Source: an uncultured Flavobacteriaceae bacterium (GTDB lineage Bacteria; Bacteroidota; Bacteroidia; Flavobacteriales; Flavobacteriaceae). Taken from it: a stretch of DNA of 64,000 nucleotides. Shown here in pieces: positions 44,060-51,986 of this stretch (its first letter is position 1; every line of letters begins with the position of its first letter). The stretch spans positions 1,302,001 to 1,366,000 of the forward strand of contig CALSTV010000001.1 in the NCBI GenBank assembly GCA_943789365.1, written 5' to 3'. Both the position numbers and the translations under genes were made by a program. A model generated the notes under the pieces. It did no database searches and was not told the DNA's origin. It was given only the letters and a program-made list of their open reading frames with translations.

Positions 44060-45060
44060 AAATGAAAGTTTGTGAGGTGGAGATTTTTTTCAAAACCCAG
44101 AGGGCTTGAACTTTATAGCCTAAAAGAGATGGCCGGAGGGAGCCACATAGATTTGCTATCTTTTTTATTTTTTTTACAGAGGTAACTTTTACCTCTATTG
44201 AAACAACGAGGGTAATTTCTAGACTTATTTACCTTCGTTTCAAAATGATTCTAGATCTTTTGATTCAGTTAATATAAATCCGAGTTGTAGGTAAGCTAAT
44301 TGCTGAGGTACAGCAGAGGAAAAATAAATAAAGGGTGCAACGTACGCAGTAGTTGTTGCGCTTTTTTTATGAGCGGTGTTGAGGTTGGTGGTTGTATGGA
44401 TGAATTCCTGGAAGGAGATGAAGACATAGCCACCACCTACCGCAGACACATGATACCTCAACAATTGACTTTACTGGCTCGGGTAAAACGTTGTTTATCG
44501 AAAGTAGGATTAACACGAATGCTTTAAAAACTATGACTTAGCGAAATGAAACAAGCAAACACTTGAGATAAGCGCTTTCCGCTTAGTGATGGTTTTGCGA
44601 AGCTTGAATGAGGTAAATTATAGTTTTAGACGTCTTATAATTTACATACTCACAGATAACCATTTTTAAAAATGAAGTTTAAGTTACGGGGCAGGAAGCG
44701 GCCATTTAGTTCACGCCTTATTATTGTTTTATTTAGGAGCTCATGAATAGCGGCTAATAAAATTGGTAGTTAGAATTTGAGCGTTGGGGAGCCGCTATTT
44801 AGCATAATGGCGTTATGAGCCAGAAAGTGAATGAATGCGCTTATAACTGCGCATTATGTTAATATAGCTTGGGAGGTTTTGGGTTTTATGAATAAATAAC
44901 AAGGGATTGCTTTTTATAGTTGTGAATGAGTTCACGATTGAACAACCTATAAAGTGCAATAACCAATAGAACGTTAAAAGGTTAAACCAGTGAAGAAAAC
45001 GGAACAACGAACAATACAAAGGCTTGTTGCAAGGCAATAAATTGGATTGAGAGTTGTGGG
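44060..45060. other. Structured non-coding kilobase
   Basis: No convincing ORF exists here. Inverted repeats are dense: AGAGGTAA/TTACCTCT (44178-44196), TTGAAAC..CGAGGGTAA with TTACCTTCGTTTCAA (44198-44243), GTAAATTATA/TATAATTTAC around a palindromic AGACGTCT (44613-44645), AATAGCGGCT/AGCCGCTATT (44746-44799) and AATGCGC/GCGCATT (44834-44855). A short frame containing GSGKT ends at about 44540 but lacks a start. It may be the remains of a mobile element or recombination sites. Confidence 0.4.
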
Positions 45061-45090
45061 GAGGTTTTATAATATAAGATATCGTTATTA

Positions 45091-45735
45091 CTATAAATTT
45101 TGATGCAAATCTATGAAGTCTAACTTAATGATATCCCAATCTTTCTCTTTATAGCAATTAGGTGTAAATTCACCCTCTGCAACTTCAAAGTCTATTAGTT
45201 TGTCTATTAATTCTTCCCTTGTAGCACCATAAGGGTTCCTTTGCGAATAAAAAACCATCATTTGATCTAAAGTGAAATTTTCTAACAGTTCATGTACGTC
45301 CCAAAAATCTTTTTTACGACCACCATTGGCTATAACTTCAAATTTCATTGCTGCAATTTCTTCAAGACTCGCAAAACGGACACCATCCTCAACTAATAAG
45401 GGAAATACAAAAGGATCTGTATAATACAAATCTAACTTCACCAACTCATCTTCGTTATTTCCAACAAAGTAGGACCTACCATTGGCTACTCCCCCAATAT
45501 TGTGTGAATCAACATAAAGGAAGGTTTTTTTTAAAATTACTTCAAGGTCATCAAAATCTATGCTACCATATTCAGCATCTGTAAATAAATCTATATCCAC
45601 TGACTCTCTATGACCTAATTGCAAACTTAGTGAAGTACCACCAACTATTCTGAAATCATTAAAATCTTCAATATCCATTAAAGTATTTAGCGAATCCCAA
45701 AGCAAATCAGAAACTGTATTTAAGTATAATGCCAT
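45091..45735 (-). CDS. AbiEii/AbiGii-type nucleotidyltransferase toxin
   Basis: The product has 214 residues. The nucleotidyltransferase core has GGTSLSLQLGHRESVDIDLF (GG[ST] followed by D-x-D), KLDLYYTDPF with the third acidic site, SLEEIAAMKFEVIANGGRKKDFWDVHELL. This is the toxin family of type IV-like AbiE systems that modify tRNA or other targets and block growth on phage infection. It lies 7 bp after the HTH partner gene on the same strand, in the antitoxin-toxin order. Confidence 0.88.
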   Translation of the reverse strand: MALYLNTVSDLLWDSLNTLMDIEDFNDFRIVGGTSLSLQLGHRESVDIDLFTDAEYGSIDFDDLEVILKKTFLYVDSHNIGGVANGRSYFVGNNEDELVKLDLYYTDPFVFPLLVEDGVRFASLEEIAAMKFEVIANGGRKKDFWDVHELLENFTLDQMMVFYSQRNPYGATREELIDKLIDFEVAEGEFTPNCYKEKDWDIIKLDFIDLHQNL

Positions 45736-45742
45736 TAATAAC

Positions 45743-46252
45743 TCAAATTAAGTTAAAGGCTTGAGCATTATTTTTGAATGAAGGCATACGACTGTTCTCA
45801 ATCGTTTTTATCTCATTAGAAATTTCTTCTTTACCATAGAATACAATAATTTCATTTAACTCATTCTCATTACCTCTTTCCAAAACCCTTTTAATAATGG
45901 CTCTTTTATTTTTAGCCCAATCAATTTTATCTATAGAAGTATCCCAAAATAGTACCTTTCTAAAATTTTCTATATTCGGTATTCTTTTAGTTTTAGGTAT
46001 TAAGGCTTTTTTGACATCATGACTTGCTTGGAGCAGCATAAAGTAATCTTCATCTATGTCAAACTTATTAGCAAGTTTTATTGATATACTTGGATTAATA
46101 CCTCTTCTTTGATTTAGAATAGCACTGATGGTTTGCTTATGCACACCAATATCAATAGCCAAGTCGTTACTCCTTATATTTTTACGCTTTAATTCACGCT
46201 TTAATATAAGGCCTGGGTGTATTCCTTTTATTTTAGATAATTGTGGTAGCAT
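45743..46252 (-). CDS. HTH antitoxin with DUF6922-like C-terminal domain
   Basis: The product has 169 residues. The N-terminal HigA-like HTH (IHPGLILKRELKRKNIRSNDLAIDIGVHKQTISAILNQRRG in the protein) is followed after residue 100 by LFWDTSIDKIDWAKNKRAI and IKRVLERGNENELNEIIVFYG, the DUF6922 pattern seen next to AbiEii genes in Bacteroidota. It is likely the antitoxin and autorepressor of the downstream nucleotidyltransferase. A textbook promoter with a 20-bp palindrome over the -33 element precedes it by 17 bp. Confidence 0.82.
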   Translation of the reverse strand: MLPQLSKIKGIHPGLILKRELKRKNIRSNDLAIDIGVHKQTISAILNQRRGINPSISIKLANKFDIDEDYFMLLQASHDVKKALIPKTKRIPNIENFRKVLFWDTSIDKIDWAKNKRAIIKRVLERGNENELNEIIVFYGKEEISNEIKTIENSRMPSFKNNAQAFNLI

Positions 46253-46269
46253 TGTTATTGATTATGATG

Positions 46270-46310
46270 CAAAATTACTCATAATTAATTAGTAAACAAA
46301 ATTGTTTACT
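46270..46310 (-). promoter_or_regulatory. Promoter with overlapping operator of the toxin-antitoxin operon
   Basis: On the minus strand -33 TTTG (46297-46300), 19-bp spacer and -7 TAATTTTG (46270-46277) match the Bacteroidota consensus exactly. The perfect inverted repeat AGTAAACAAAATTGTTTACT (46291-46310) covers the -33 box, the expected place for autorepression by the HTH antitoxin. Confidence 0.75.
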
Positions 46311-46736
46311 TTTTTATTTAAAAAAGCGCTCCATAATATGACAACTGACAATCAACTCATTACACTAAGTGTCAAGGTGTTTTTCTTAATAATTCAAAAC
46401 TTCTCTTTGTAAATTATCATAAACCATCCCACAGTTTTAAATTTTAGTCCTAGTTCACTCATTAAAAAACTTTATGAAACAAAGATTAAGCCTTCCGGTT
46501 ATTAGTTCTTAAACTCCATTTTTCGCAACCGTTTTACTGGGCTCCCGGGCTATAAATTTTCAAAAATGTGCTCAGAAACGTATTCCGATTTAGAATGATA
46601 TGTTGTACAAATAATTCCTGCAATTTAATAAAAACAACAAATTGACCAACGATGTTTTAAGAACCGAGAACGTTGCTGTTCTTTCTGATTCAGGGATCAA
46701 GCCCATTTTGTTTGTGACCAATGACCTTATATTCCC
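46311..46736. other. Intergenic region without features
   Basis: About 425 AT-rich bases between the toxin-antitoxin promoter and the sensor remnant. I see no ORF, RNA gene or strong repeat. Confidence 0.5.
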
Positions 46737-47370
46737 CTATCGCCCATCTTTTTTTAATTCTGAAGGAACCACTCCATATTTTTCTTTAAAACATTTACCA
46801 AAATATTTGGGATTGCTAAATCCAACCAAGTATGCTATATCTGACACACGCATACCTTTAGTATCAGATAAAAGCTGATGTGCTCGTTTCATTCGCATAT
46901 CCTGAAGTAACTCTTTACCCGATTGGCTCGTTAAGCTTTTAATTTTCGTGTAAAAATTGGCATGGCTCATTCCCATTTCTACTTCCAGTGAGTTTATATT
47001 AAATTCAGGATTCGGAATTCCTTTTTCAATTGAATCCATGACAGTTGTAATAAATTTCTCGTCGAGTGAAGTAACTGTTACCACCGCAGGATCTAAGCGG
47101 TTCGTTTTCTGGAAAATTTTGCGGAGTTGTTCACGTATTTTAAGCAGATTTTTTATCCTAAGAACCAAATAGTCCATTTCAAAAGGTTTCGAAATATAAT
47201 CATCGGCACCGGTTTCAATACCCTCATATTTTGTTTTTTTATCGATCCGGGCAGTCAACAAAATCACTGGGATATGGCTTGTTTTTATATTGGTTTTTAT
47301 CTGTTTGCAAAATTCAATCCCATCCATATTAGGCATCATTATATCGCTAACTATTAAATCGTGTTTTCTG
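46737..47370 (-). pseudogene. C-terminal part of a hybrid two-component regulator (receiver + AraC)
   Basis: The open frame from 47339 gives 200 residues, and the homologous frame continues upstream as HDLIVSDI to about 47370. It starts in the middle of a receiver domain (the phosphoacceptor Asp is in IVSDIMMPNMDG; later VILLTARIDKK, GADDYISKPF) followed by an AraC DNA-binding domain (FNINSLEVEMGMSHANFYTKIKSLT, MRVSDIAYLVGFSNPKYFGKCFKEKYG). About 1,150 N-terminal residues are missing. The 5' end is fused to a truncated sulfatase. It may still be made as a short product from the ATG at 47339 but lacks its sensor. Confidence 0.85.
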
Positions 47371-48160
47371 CTAATCCTTCATCTTCTATAACCTGCATAA
47401 TAGTACCAACACTTCTATCAATATGTTCTATCATTGCTGCGTACACTGCATTGCCAGGATAATCTGGATCCTTTTCTTTGTTTTTGTATTTTTTAATCAA
47501 GTCTTTGTCGGCGTCTAGTTGTACATGGACATCGTAGTGAGAAACAAATAAAAAGAAAGGTTTTTCTTTATTCTCTTTGATAAAGTCAACTCCCATGTCG
47601 GTGAGCACATCGCTCAATCGTTTGTTTTCTGGAGCTTTAAATTCGGGCAAAAATTTGGGATTGTAAAAACCTCCACCTGCATACATATGAGCCGTATCAT
47701 AGCCGCGAGCATTTGGTAAAAGATGCGATTCATTACCTAGGTGCCACTTGCCAAAATATCCCGTTTTATATCCAGCAGATTGCATAGCATCTCCAATAGT
47801 AGTACTATTTTCGGGTAAGTGCTGTGTTTTATGAATTGGAACTGTTACTTCTTCATATGGACGCCAATGTCCCGGAATAAAATCAAAAATCCCTACACGA
47901 GCTGGATATTGACCAGACTGTATACTCGCTCTTGTGGCTGAACATACTGGTGCTGCATAGGCATTGTGAAACAGCATTCCCTGCGATTTTAATTTATCAA
48001 TATTTGGAGATTCGTTGAAGTTGTTTCCATAGACTGCTAAGTCTCTTCCTCCCAAATCATCGGCCATAATCATGATGATGTTTGGACGGTCTTGTGCAGC
48101 ACTTCTCAATGATATGAGTATTGTAAATAGGACGAGTGTTGCTGTTTTGATTTTCTTCAT
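47354..48160 (-). pseudogene. Type I sulfatase, N-terminal half only
   Basis: The 268 residues start with a signal peptide (MKKIKTATLVLFTILISLRSAA), then PNIIMIMADDLGGRDLAVYGN and the catalytic signature C-S-A-T-R-A-S at Cys73, then GKWHLGNESHLLP and VSHYDVHVQL. It ends at ENTI-stop, just before the second metal site (usually FTSDNGG). About 200-230 residues are missing. The stop comes from fused receiver-domain sequence, so a deletion joined the two genes, both on the minus strand. The shared GATTT at the join may be the microhomology. Probably inactive. Confidence 0.87.
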
Positions 48161-48290
48161 TTTGGTGAATTTTGACTCAAAAAAAAGTAAAAAAAAGAAA
48201 ATGACTATCCTGCTCTGTCTTTTTTCTTTTACAACATCTAGCTCTGAGAGTTCTGCATAATTTTTACATCCATGTTACCTATCCGTAATT

Positions 48291-48452
48291 TTTGGTTACG
48301 AAACGCATTGGGGCAGCACTTCCATCAATGTGAGCTTTTCAGGAAGTACACTTATTCCTGATCAAAAGTATTACTGGAAAGTAAGAATCTGGGATAAAAA
48401 CAATAGACTCAGCCGTTACTCAAAGCCGCAACTATTTCAATACAAAAACTAA
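48291..48452 (+). pseudogene. Fragment of a GH78-type alpha-L-rhamnosidase N-terminal domain
   Basis: In frame from about 48291 to TAA 48450-48452 one reads FGYETHWGSTSINVSF, LIPDQKYYWKVRIWDKNN and YSKPQLFQYK. The L-x-P-x-x-x-Y-Y-W-K-V-R-x-W-D and Y-S-x-P-x-x-F motifs are those of the Ig-like domain that opens GH78 rhamnosidases. There is no start, and the catalytic parts are absent. Together with the GH106 remnant it points to a lost rhamnoside-degrading locus. Confidence 0.65.
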
Positions 48453-48621
48453 GTATAAAAATAATTAATGAACTTATACAAGTAGCCTTATCAAATGATA
48501 TGGATGAGTGAGAGAATTAGATTAGGAGTTTTAGGTGGTGGAGGTGTGTTTTATCTAGTTTGGGAAGAGAATGTAGGTTTTGAAGAGGAAATAGGGTTCA
48601 ACTATAAAAATGAAACCCAAA

Positions 48622-48644
48622 AATCCCGCTGAAAAAGCGGGATT
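48622..48644. terminator. Hairpin, possible bidirectional terminator
   Basis: AATCCCGCT-GAAAA-AGCGGGATT is a perfect 9-bp stem with an A-run before it (so a U-run for minus-strand transcripts). It follows the truncated GntR gene. Confidence 0.6.
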
Positions 48645-48646
48645 AG

Positions 48647-48667
48647 CCTGCCTGCCGGTCAGGCAGG
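48647..48667. repeat. CCTGCCTG/CAGGCAGG palindromic repeat
   Basis: An 8-bp perfect stem with a 5-base loop (CCGGT). It is the kind of GC-rich palindrome dispersed in Bacteroidota genomes and stands out from the AT-rich surroundings. Confidence 0.6.
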
Positions 48668-48735
48668 TTCAACTATCTATTTTGAAGGCATTGCACCGCA
48701 ACTATTCAAAACGGAGTTTCCCTAATAAAGTATTA

Positions 48736-48984
48736 TTATTTTAAATTGGTCCGTGCTATATAAAAGCCTTGACGCCTAACAGAATTAATAAGCTTACGTT
48801 CTTTTAAAATCTTATACGCCTTTTCAACAGTATCTCTCGATAAATAAAGCTCTTCACTGAGCATATTTATGGAAGGTATTTTATCGTTTATCGCAAAATT
48901 GCCAAGAGAAATGTTCGTTGTAACACAATCAACTATTTGCACATACTTTGGTTTTTGGGAATTTTCGAGAATTGAAATATTCAT
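48736..48984 (-). CDS. GntR-family winged-helix protein, probably truncated
   Basis: The 82 residues are a complete GntR DNA-binding domain: KPKYVQIVDCVTTNISLGNFAINDKIPSINMLSEELYLSRDTVEKAYKILKERKLI in the protein, ending RRQGFYIARTNLK. Bacteroidota regulators with this head usually have about 330 residues with a sugar-binding C-terminal half and control rhamnose or fucose genes. Here two stops follow at once. It may be the stump of the regulator of the lost rhamnoside locus, or a rare short form that could still bind DNA. Confidence 0.65.
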   Translation of the reverse strand: MNISILENSQKPKYVQIVDCVTTNISLGNFAINDKIPSINMLSEELYLSRDTVEKAYKILKERKLINSVRRQGFYIARTNLK

Positions 48985-49157
48985 TTTGTCTCTGGTTTTA
49001 GATGGGGAGGTAAACAGTTAGCTCCCCGATTTTCATGAATAGTTAAGAGTGATACCAAATAAACTTCTAAATGACTGATTAAATTCATTTCTATTTTCAT
49101 CTAAAGAAAATATAATTCAAATTTATGATCAATCATTCTAAAATTCATTTGATATTA

Positions 49158-50069
49158 TTATTTTTCAAACACATTTTTTATGGCGATTAGAGATTCCGAC
49201 AGGTTTTTCCTTAAAAGGATATCGCTATAATCACGTCCGGTTTTAGGGCCGCTTATTTCTAAATACCCCACAAGGTCATTTACAGGGAATAATTCCATGT
49301 TAGTATCGATACAATTTTTCAACTCTTGAAGGTCAACAATCCCTTTTTGTTGTTCTTCTTTAGAGAAACCAAAAGTGCTTGAGAAAATAGCATCCGTGTT
49401 TTTAAAATGAAATTCTGCCATCATTGGGATGCCGTGTTCAAACAGTTCCGTGTTGGAGTGAATTATTTGTTCTGTTTCATTCGCCAAACCATGGCTAATG
49501 TCTCCACAAAGAAAAACAGGAACTGTATTGGTCTTGTTTTTTTTATGATAGTCGTTTAATGTGCCTATCATATAATTCATTTCTTGGGGAGTGGTTGGAG
49601 GTTCTGCCATACAAGACATAGGTTCCATGTTCAATGCCTTTAATCCACTTTCAAAGGCAAGCTGTTGCAATTCTTTCATGTGACTCAAATAGCATTCAAT
49701 TCCTGCTTCTTTTAAGTGGAATTGATCACGTAGCACAGCTCCCGGGTTGGATCCACAATAGTCGGCTCCTAGGATTGAGGACACTTGGATAAATCGTTCA
49801 AAATTTTTGCGTGCGACTTTTTCCATATAAGGGTCGCCTATAAAAAAACCACCGAGTTCTCTATGTGCTGTAAACGTACTTTTGATGTTGATGTCTCTTT
49901 GGTCTGCTTTTTCTTTTAGCTTGTGAAAGTAGTCGTCTTCGAGGGAGTACATTTCAAAAGTAGAACCCATTTGTAAATTTTTAATATTGTGCTCTGCCAT
50001 CAAATCGAAAAGCCATTCATAGCTATATCTGTATTCAATTGCATCAGATTTAATTCCTAATTCTATCAT
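49158..50069 (-). CDS. Xylose isomerase-like TIM barrel protein (sugar epimerase/isomerase)
   Basis: The 303 residues have the AP-endonuclease-2/xylose isomerase-like fold. Conserved metal-site acids and histidines appear in LNMEPMSCMAEPP, VFLCGDISHGLAN, MMAEFHFKNTD and GYLEISGPKTGRDY. Substrate unknown; related proteins epimerise or isomerise ketose phosphates or keto-sugar acids. It overlaps the alcohol dehydrogenase gene by four bases, so the two are coupled and probably act in successive steps of one sugar or polyol pathway with the epimerase and second dehydrogenase on the divergent strand. Confidence 0.75.
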   Translation of the reverse strand: MIELGIKSDAIEYRYSYEWLFDLMAEHNIKNLQMGSTFEMYSLEDDYFHKLKEKADQRDINIKSTFTAHRELGGFFIGDPYMEKVARKNFERFIQVSSILGADYCGSNPGAVLRDQFHLKEAGIECYLSHMKELQQLAFESGLKALNMEPMSCMAEPPTTPQEMNYMIGTLNDYHKKNKTNTVPVFLCGDISHGLANETEQIIHSNTELFEHGIPMMAEFHFKNTDAIFSSTFGFSKEEQQKGIVDLQELKNCIDTNMELFPVNDLVGYLEISGPKTGRDYSDILLRKNLSESLIAIKNVFEK

Positions 50070-51127
50070 AATGTATCTGCTAGTTTAATAATTACTTTGT
50101 TGTGGAATTTTCTTTTTTCTACCACACTATTAAATATTTCTTTTCCTTGTTCAATTGGAACGATGTCTGAAATCAATGGAGCTACTTGTAACTCTTTATC
50201 CATATAATTCAAGACTGTAGACCAGTCATCATTTCCAACAGGTACTGTTTTTGAATTCCACGTCCCATAAATGGTAATTTCTCTTCGTAGTAAACTAGAA
50301 AAATCTTTTTCTCCAATTTTAAATTCACCGATTATATTACCCATAAAAACAACCTCGCCATTTCGGCTTGCCATATTTAGGGCTTGTAAAAAAGTTTGAG
50401 GAAGTCCACAGGCTTCTACCACGCGGTTTGCACCTTGATTGTTGGTTAGTTTAAAAACGGCTTCTACGGCATCTGTTTGCATGCTATTGATAGGGATGAA
50501 TCCCATTTCTTCTGCTATTTTCAACTTTTTCTCATCTATATCTACGATGGCTACATCTTTACAGCCGTGTATTTTTAACCATTGTGCGGTCATATTTCCT
50601 ATAGGTCCGGCTCCGATTACCACGCCAAAATCGCCTGCTGTGATGTGCATTTTTCTTACCCCATGTAAGGCTACAGCTGCAGGTTCTGTCATGGAAGCAT
50701 GTGTCATATCTACATGGTCTGGTACAGGGAATAAGTTTTTAATAGGAACTCTTAGGAATTCTGCAAAGGCTCCATCGCATCTCGAACCAAAATAATTGTA
50801 TTCTTTTAGTTGTGCATAGTCTCCTGTTTGAAAAGCGGGTTCCTTGGTGTTTGTTGGAACCAAAGGAAAGACGGCAACGCGGTCTCCTTTTTTATAAGAT
50901 CCATCTGGAGCATCTTCAGCAACATAGGCACTGAACTCATGCCCCATTACTAAAGGGTAGTGGTAGGCTCCGTTTCCAAAACCTCTTTTTATATCAGATC
51001 CGCAAATACCGCAGGCTGCTACTTTTACAAGAATGGAGTTTTCTGTCACGGCATCTGGGATAGCAGCATTGCTATGTAAGACTAAATTCTGATCATTTTC
51101 TAATACGAGTGCTTTCATTAATTGCAT
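50066..51127 (-). CDS. Zinc-type alcohol dehydrogenase, galactitol-1-phosphate dehydrogenase-like
   Basis: The 353 residues are a medium-chain dehydrogenase. The catalytic zinc site has ACGICGSDIKRG and MGHEF, with FPVPDHVDMTHASMTEPAAVALHG, then the NAD loop IGAGPIGNM and an acidic IVDID after strand two. The segment that normally carries the four structural-zinc Cys reads PLVPTNTKEPAFQTGDYAQL without Cys, so that zinc is absent. The EYNYFGSRCDGAFAEF stretch is close to GatD-type proteins. ATG 51118 (MKALVLEND) is an equally good start. A full promoter (-7 TATATTTG 51147-51154, -33 TTTG 51176-51179) precedes it. Confidence 0.8.
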   Translation of the reverse strand: MQLMKALVLENDQNLVLHSNAAIPDAVTENSILVKVAACGICGSDIKRGFGNGAYHYPLVMGHEFSAYVAEDAPDGSYKKGDRVAVFPLVPTNTKEPAFQTGDYAQLKEYNYFGSRCDGAFAEFLRVPIKNLFPVPDHVDMTHASMTEPAAVALHGVRKMHITAGDFGVVIGAGPIGNMTAQWLKIHGCKDVAIVDIDEKKLKIAEEMGFIPINSMQTDAVEAVFKLTNNQGANRVVEACGLPQTFLQALNMASRNGEVVFMGNIIGEFKIGEKDFSSLLRREITIYGTWNSKTVPVGNDDWSTVLNYMDKELQVAPLISDIVPIEQGKEIFNSVVEKRKFHNKVIIKLADTL

Positions 51128-51131
51128 TTTA

Positions 51132-51253
51132 TGATTGTTTCGATTGCAAATATAATCTAAAATTGATTGTTAAAACAAATATATTGATTACTTTTGTCAA
51201 ATAATGAATGAAATTATTCTGTTTTACGATAAATCAATCAATAAATGATTGTT
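51132..51253. promoter_or_regulatory. Divergent promoter region with three TGATTGTT sites
   Basis: TGATTGTT occurs at 51132, 51164 and 51246, the last as half of CAATCA-ATAAA-TGATTG. The minus-strand promoter is TATATTTG (51147-51154)/TTTG (51176-51179). The plus-strand one is ATTG (51166-51169), 19-bp spacer, TACTTTTG (51189-51196). The central site covers the -33 area of the plus promoter and the spacer of the minus one. This suits repression by the DeoR protein encoded at 53117. Confidence 0.6.
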
Positions 51254-51293
51254 TTAACGAGTATAGGATAAAATTTTAAATACAATACTAAAA

Positions 51294-51977
51294 ATGAGTA
51301 AACCAAAAAAAACCTTATTGTCTCCTTCTATGATGTGTGCAGATTTTTTGCATTTAGAAGAGGAATTGCGTGTATTAAAGTCGGAAGGAGTTGACATGCT
51401 TCATATAGATATTATGGACGGGCAGTATGTTCCAAATTTCACTTTGGGAACCGATTTGGCAAAAACGATGTATGATTTTAGTGGTATCACCTTAGATTAC
51501 CATCTTATGGTAGAGCAGGTAGATGATACCATCGAATTGTTTACGGAGATACCAGGTTCTTATGTAACCTTTCATCCAGAAACGAGTAAACATCCTGTAC
51601 GAACCATTCAGAAAATTAGAGACAAAGGGTGCAAGCCGAGTATTGCTATTGACCCCGCCATTTCTATAGAAACCATCAAGCACCTATTGCCGCTTGTGGA
51701 TATGGTATGTGTAATGACTGTGAACCCTGGATATGCAGGACAAGCGCTCATTCCTTTTTGTTTGGATAAAATAGAAGAATTAAAAGCGTGGCGAACACTT
51801 CATGAGGCAGATTTCTTAATAGAAGTAGATGGAAATGTGAGTTGGGAAAATGTTCCTAAAATGATTCGTGTTGGATCTGATGTATTGGTATTAGGTACGT
51901 CTTCTGTTTTTAACAAAAAGGAATCAAGACACGATTCTTACGAACGATTACGAAAAACCATTCAAACATCTTTATAA
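51294..51977 (+). CDS. Ribulose-phosphate 3-epimerase family protein
   Basis: The 227 residues have SPSMMCADFLHLEEEL, HIDIMDGQYVPNFTLG, DYHLMVEQV, MTVNPGYAGQALIPF and LIEVDGNVSW, covering the metal ligands and catalytic Asp pair of the Rpe TIM barrel. The family covers Rpe and D-allulose-6-phosphate 3-epimerase (AlsE). The catabolic setting and the presence of DeoR suggest the specialised type acting on a ketose phosphate rather than the housekeeping enzyme. The next gene starts 9 bp downstream. Confidence 0.85.
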   Translation: MSKPKKTLLSPSMMCADFLHLEEELRVLKSEGVDMLHIDIMDGQYVPNFTLGTDLAKTMYDFSGITLDYHLMVEQVDDTIELFTEIPGSYVTFHPETSKHPVRTIQKIRDKGCKPSIAIDPAISIETIKHLLPLVDMVCVMTVNPGYAGQALIPFCLDKIEELKAWRTLHEADFLIEVDGNVSWENVPKMIRVGSDVLVLGTSSVFNKKESRHDSYERLRKTIQTSL

Positions 51978-51986
51978 AAAAAAACA

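Noticed and set aside
44240-44527. Overlapping 74- and 75-residue ORFs on both strands
   Set aside because: Neither has a recognisable start context, motif or coding bias; both fall within the inverted-repeat region.
44060-45060. Integron attC sites or an integron cassette array
   Set aside because: Inverted repeats are present, but I cannot find paired RYYYAAC/GTTRRRY core sites in the right arrangement, and no integrase is visible.
25430-47339. The sensor N-terminal part (25430) and the receiver-AraC part (46737) as two halves of one gene split by inversion
   Set aside because: The histidine kinase domain is in neither piece, and each piece is joined to a different foreign gene (G8-like fragment, sulfatase). 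Two independent losses fit better.
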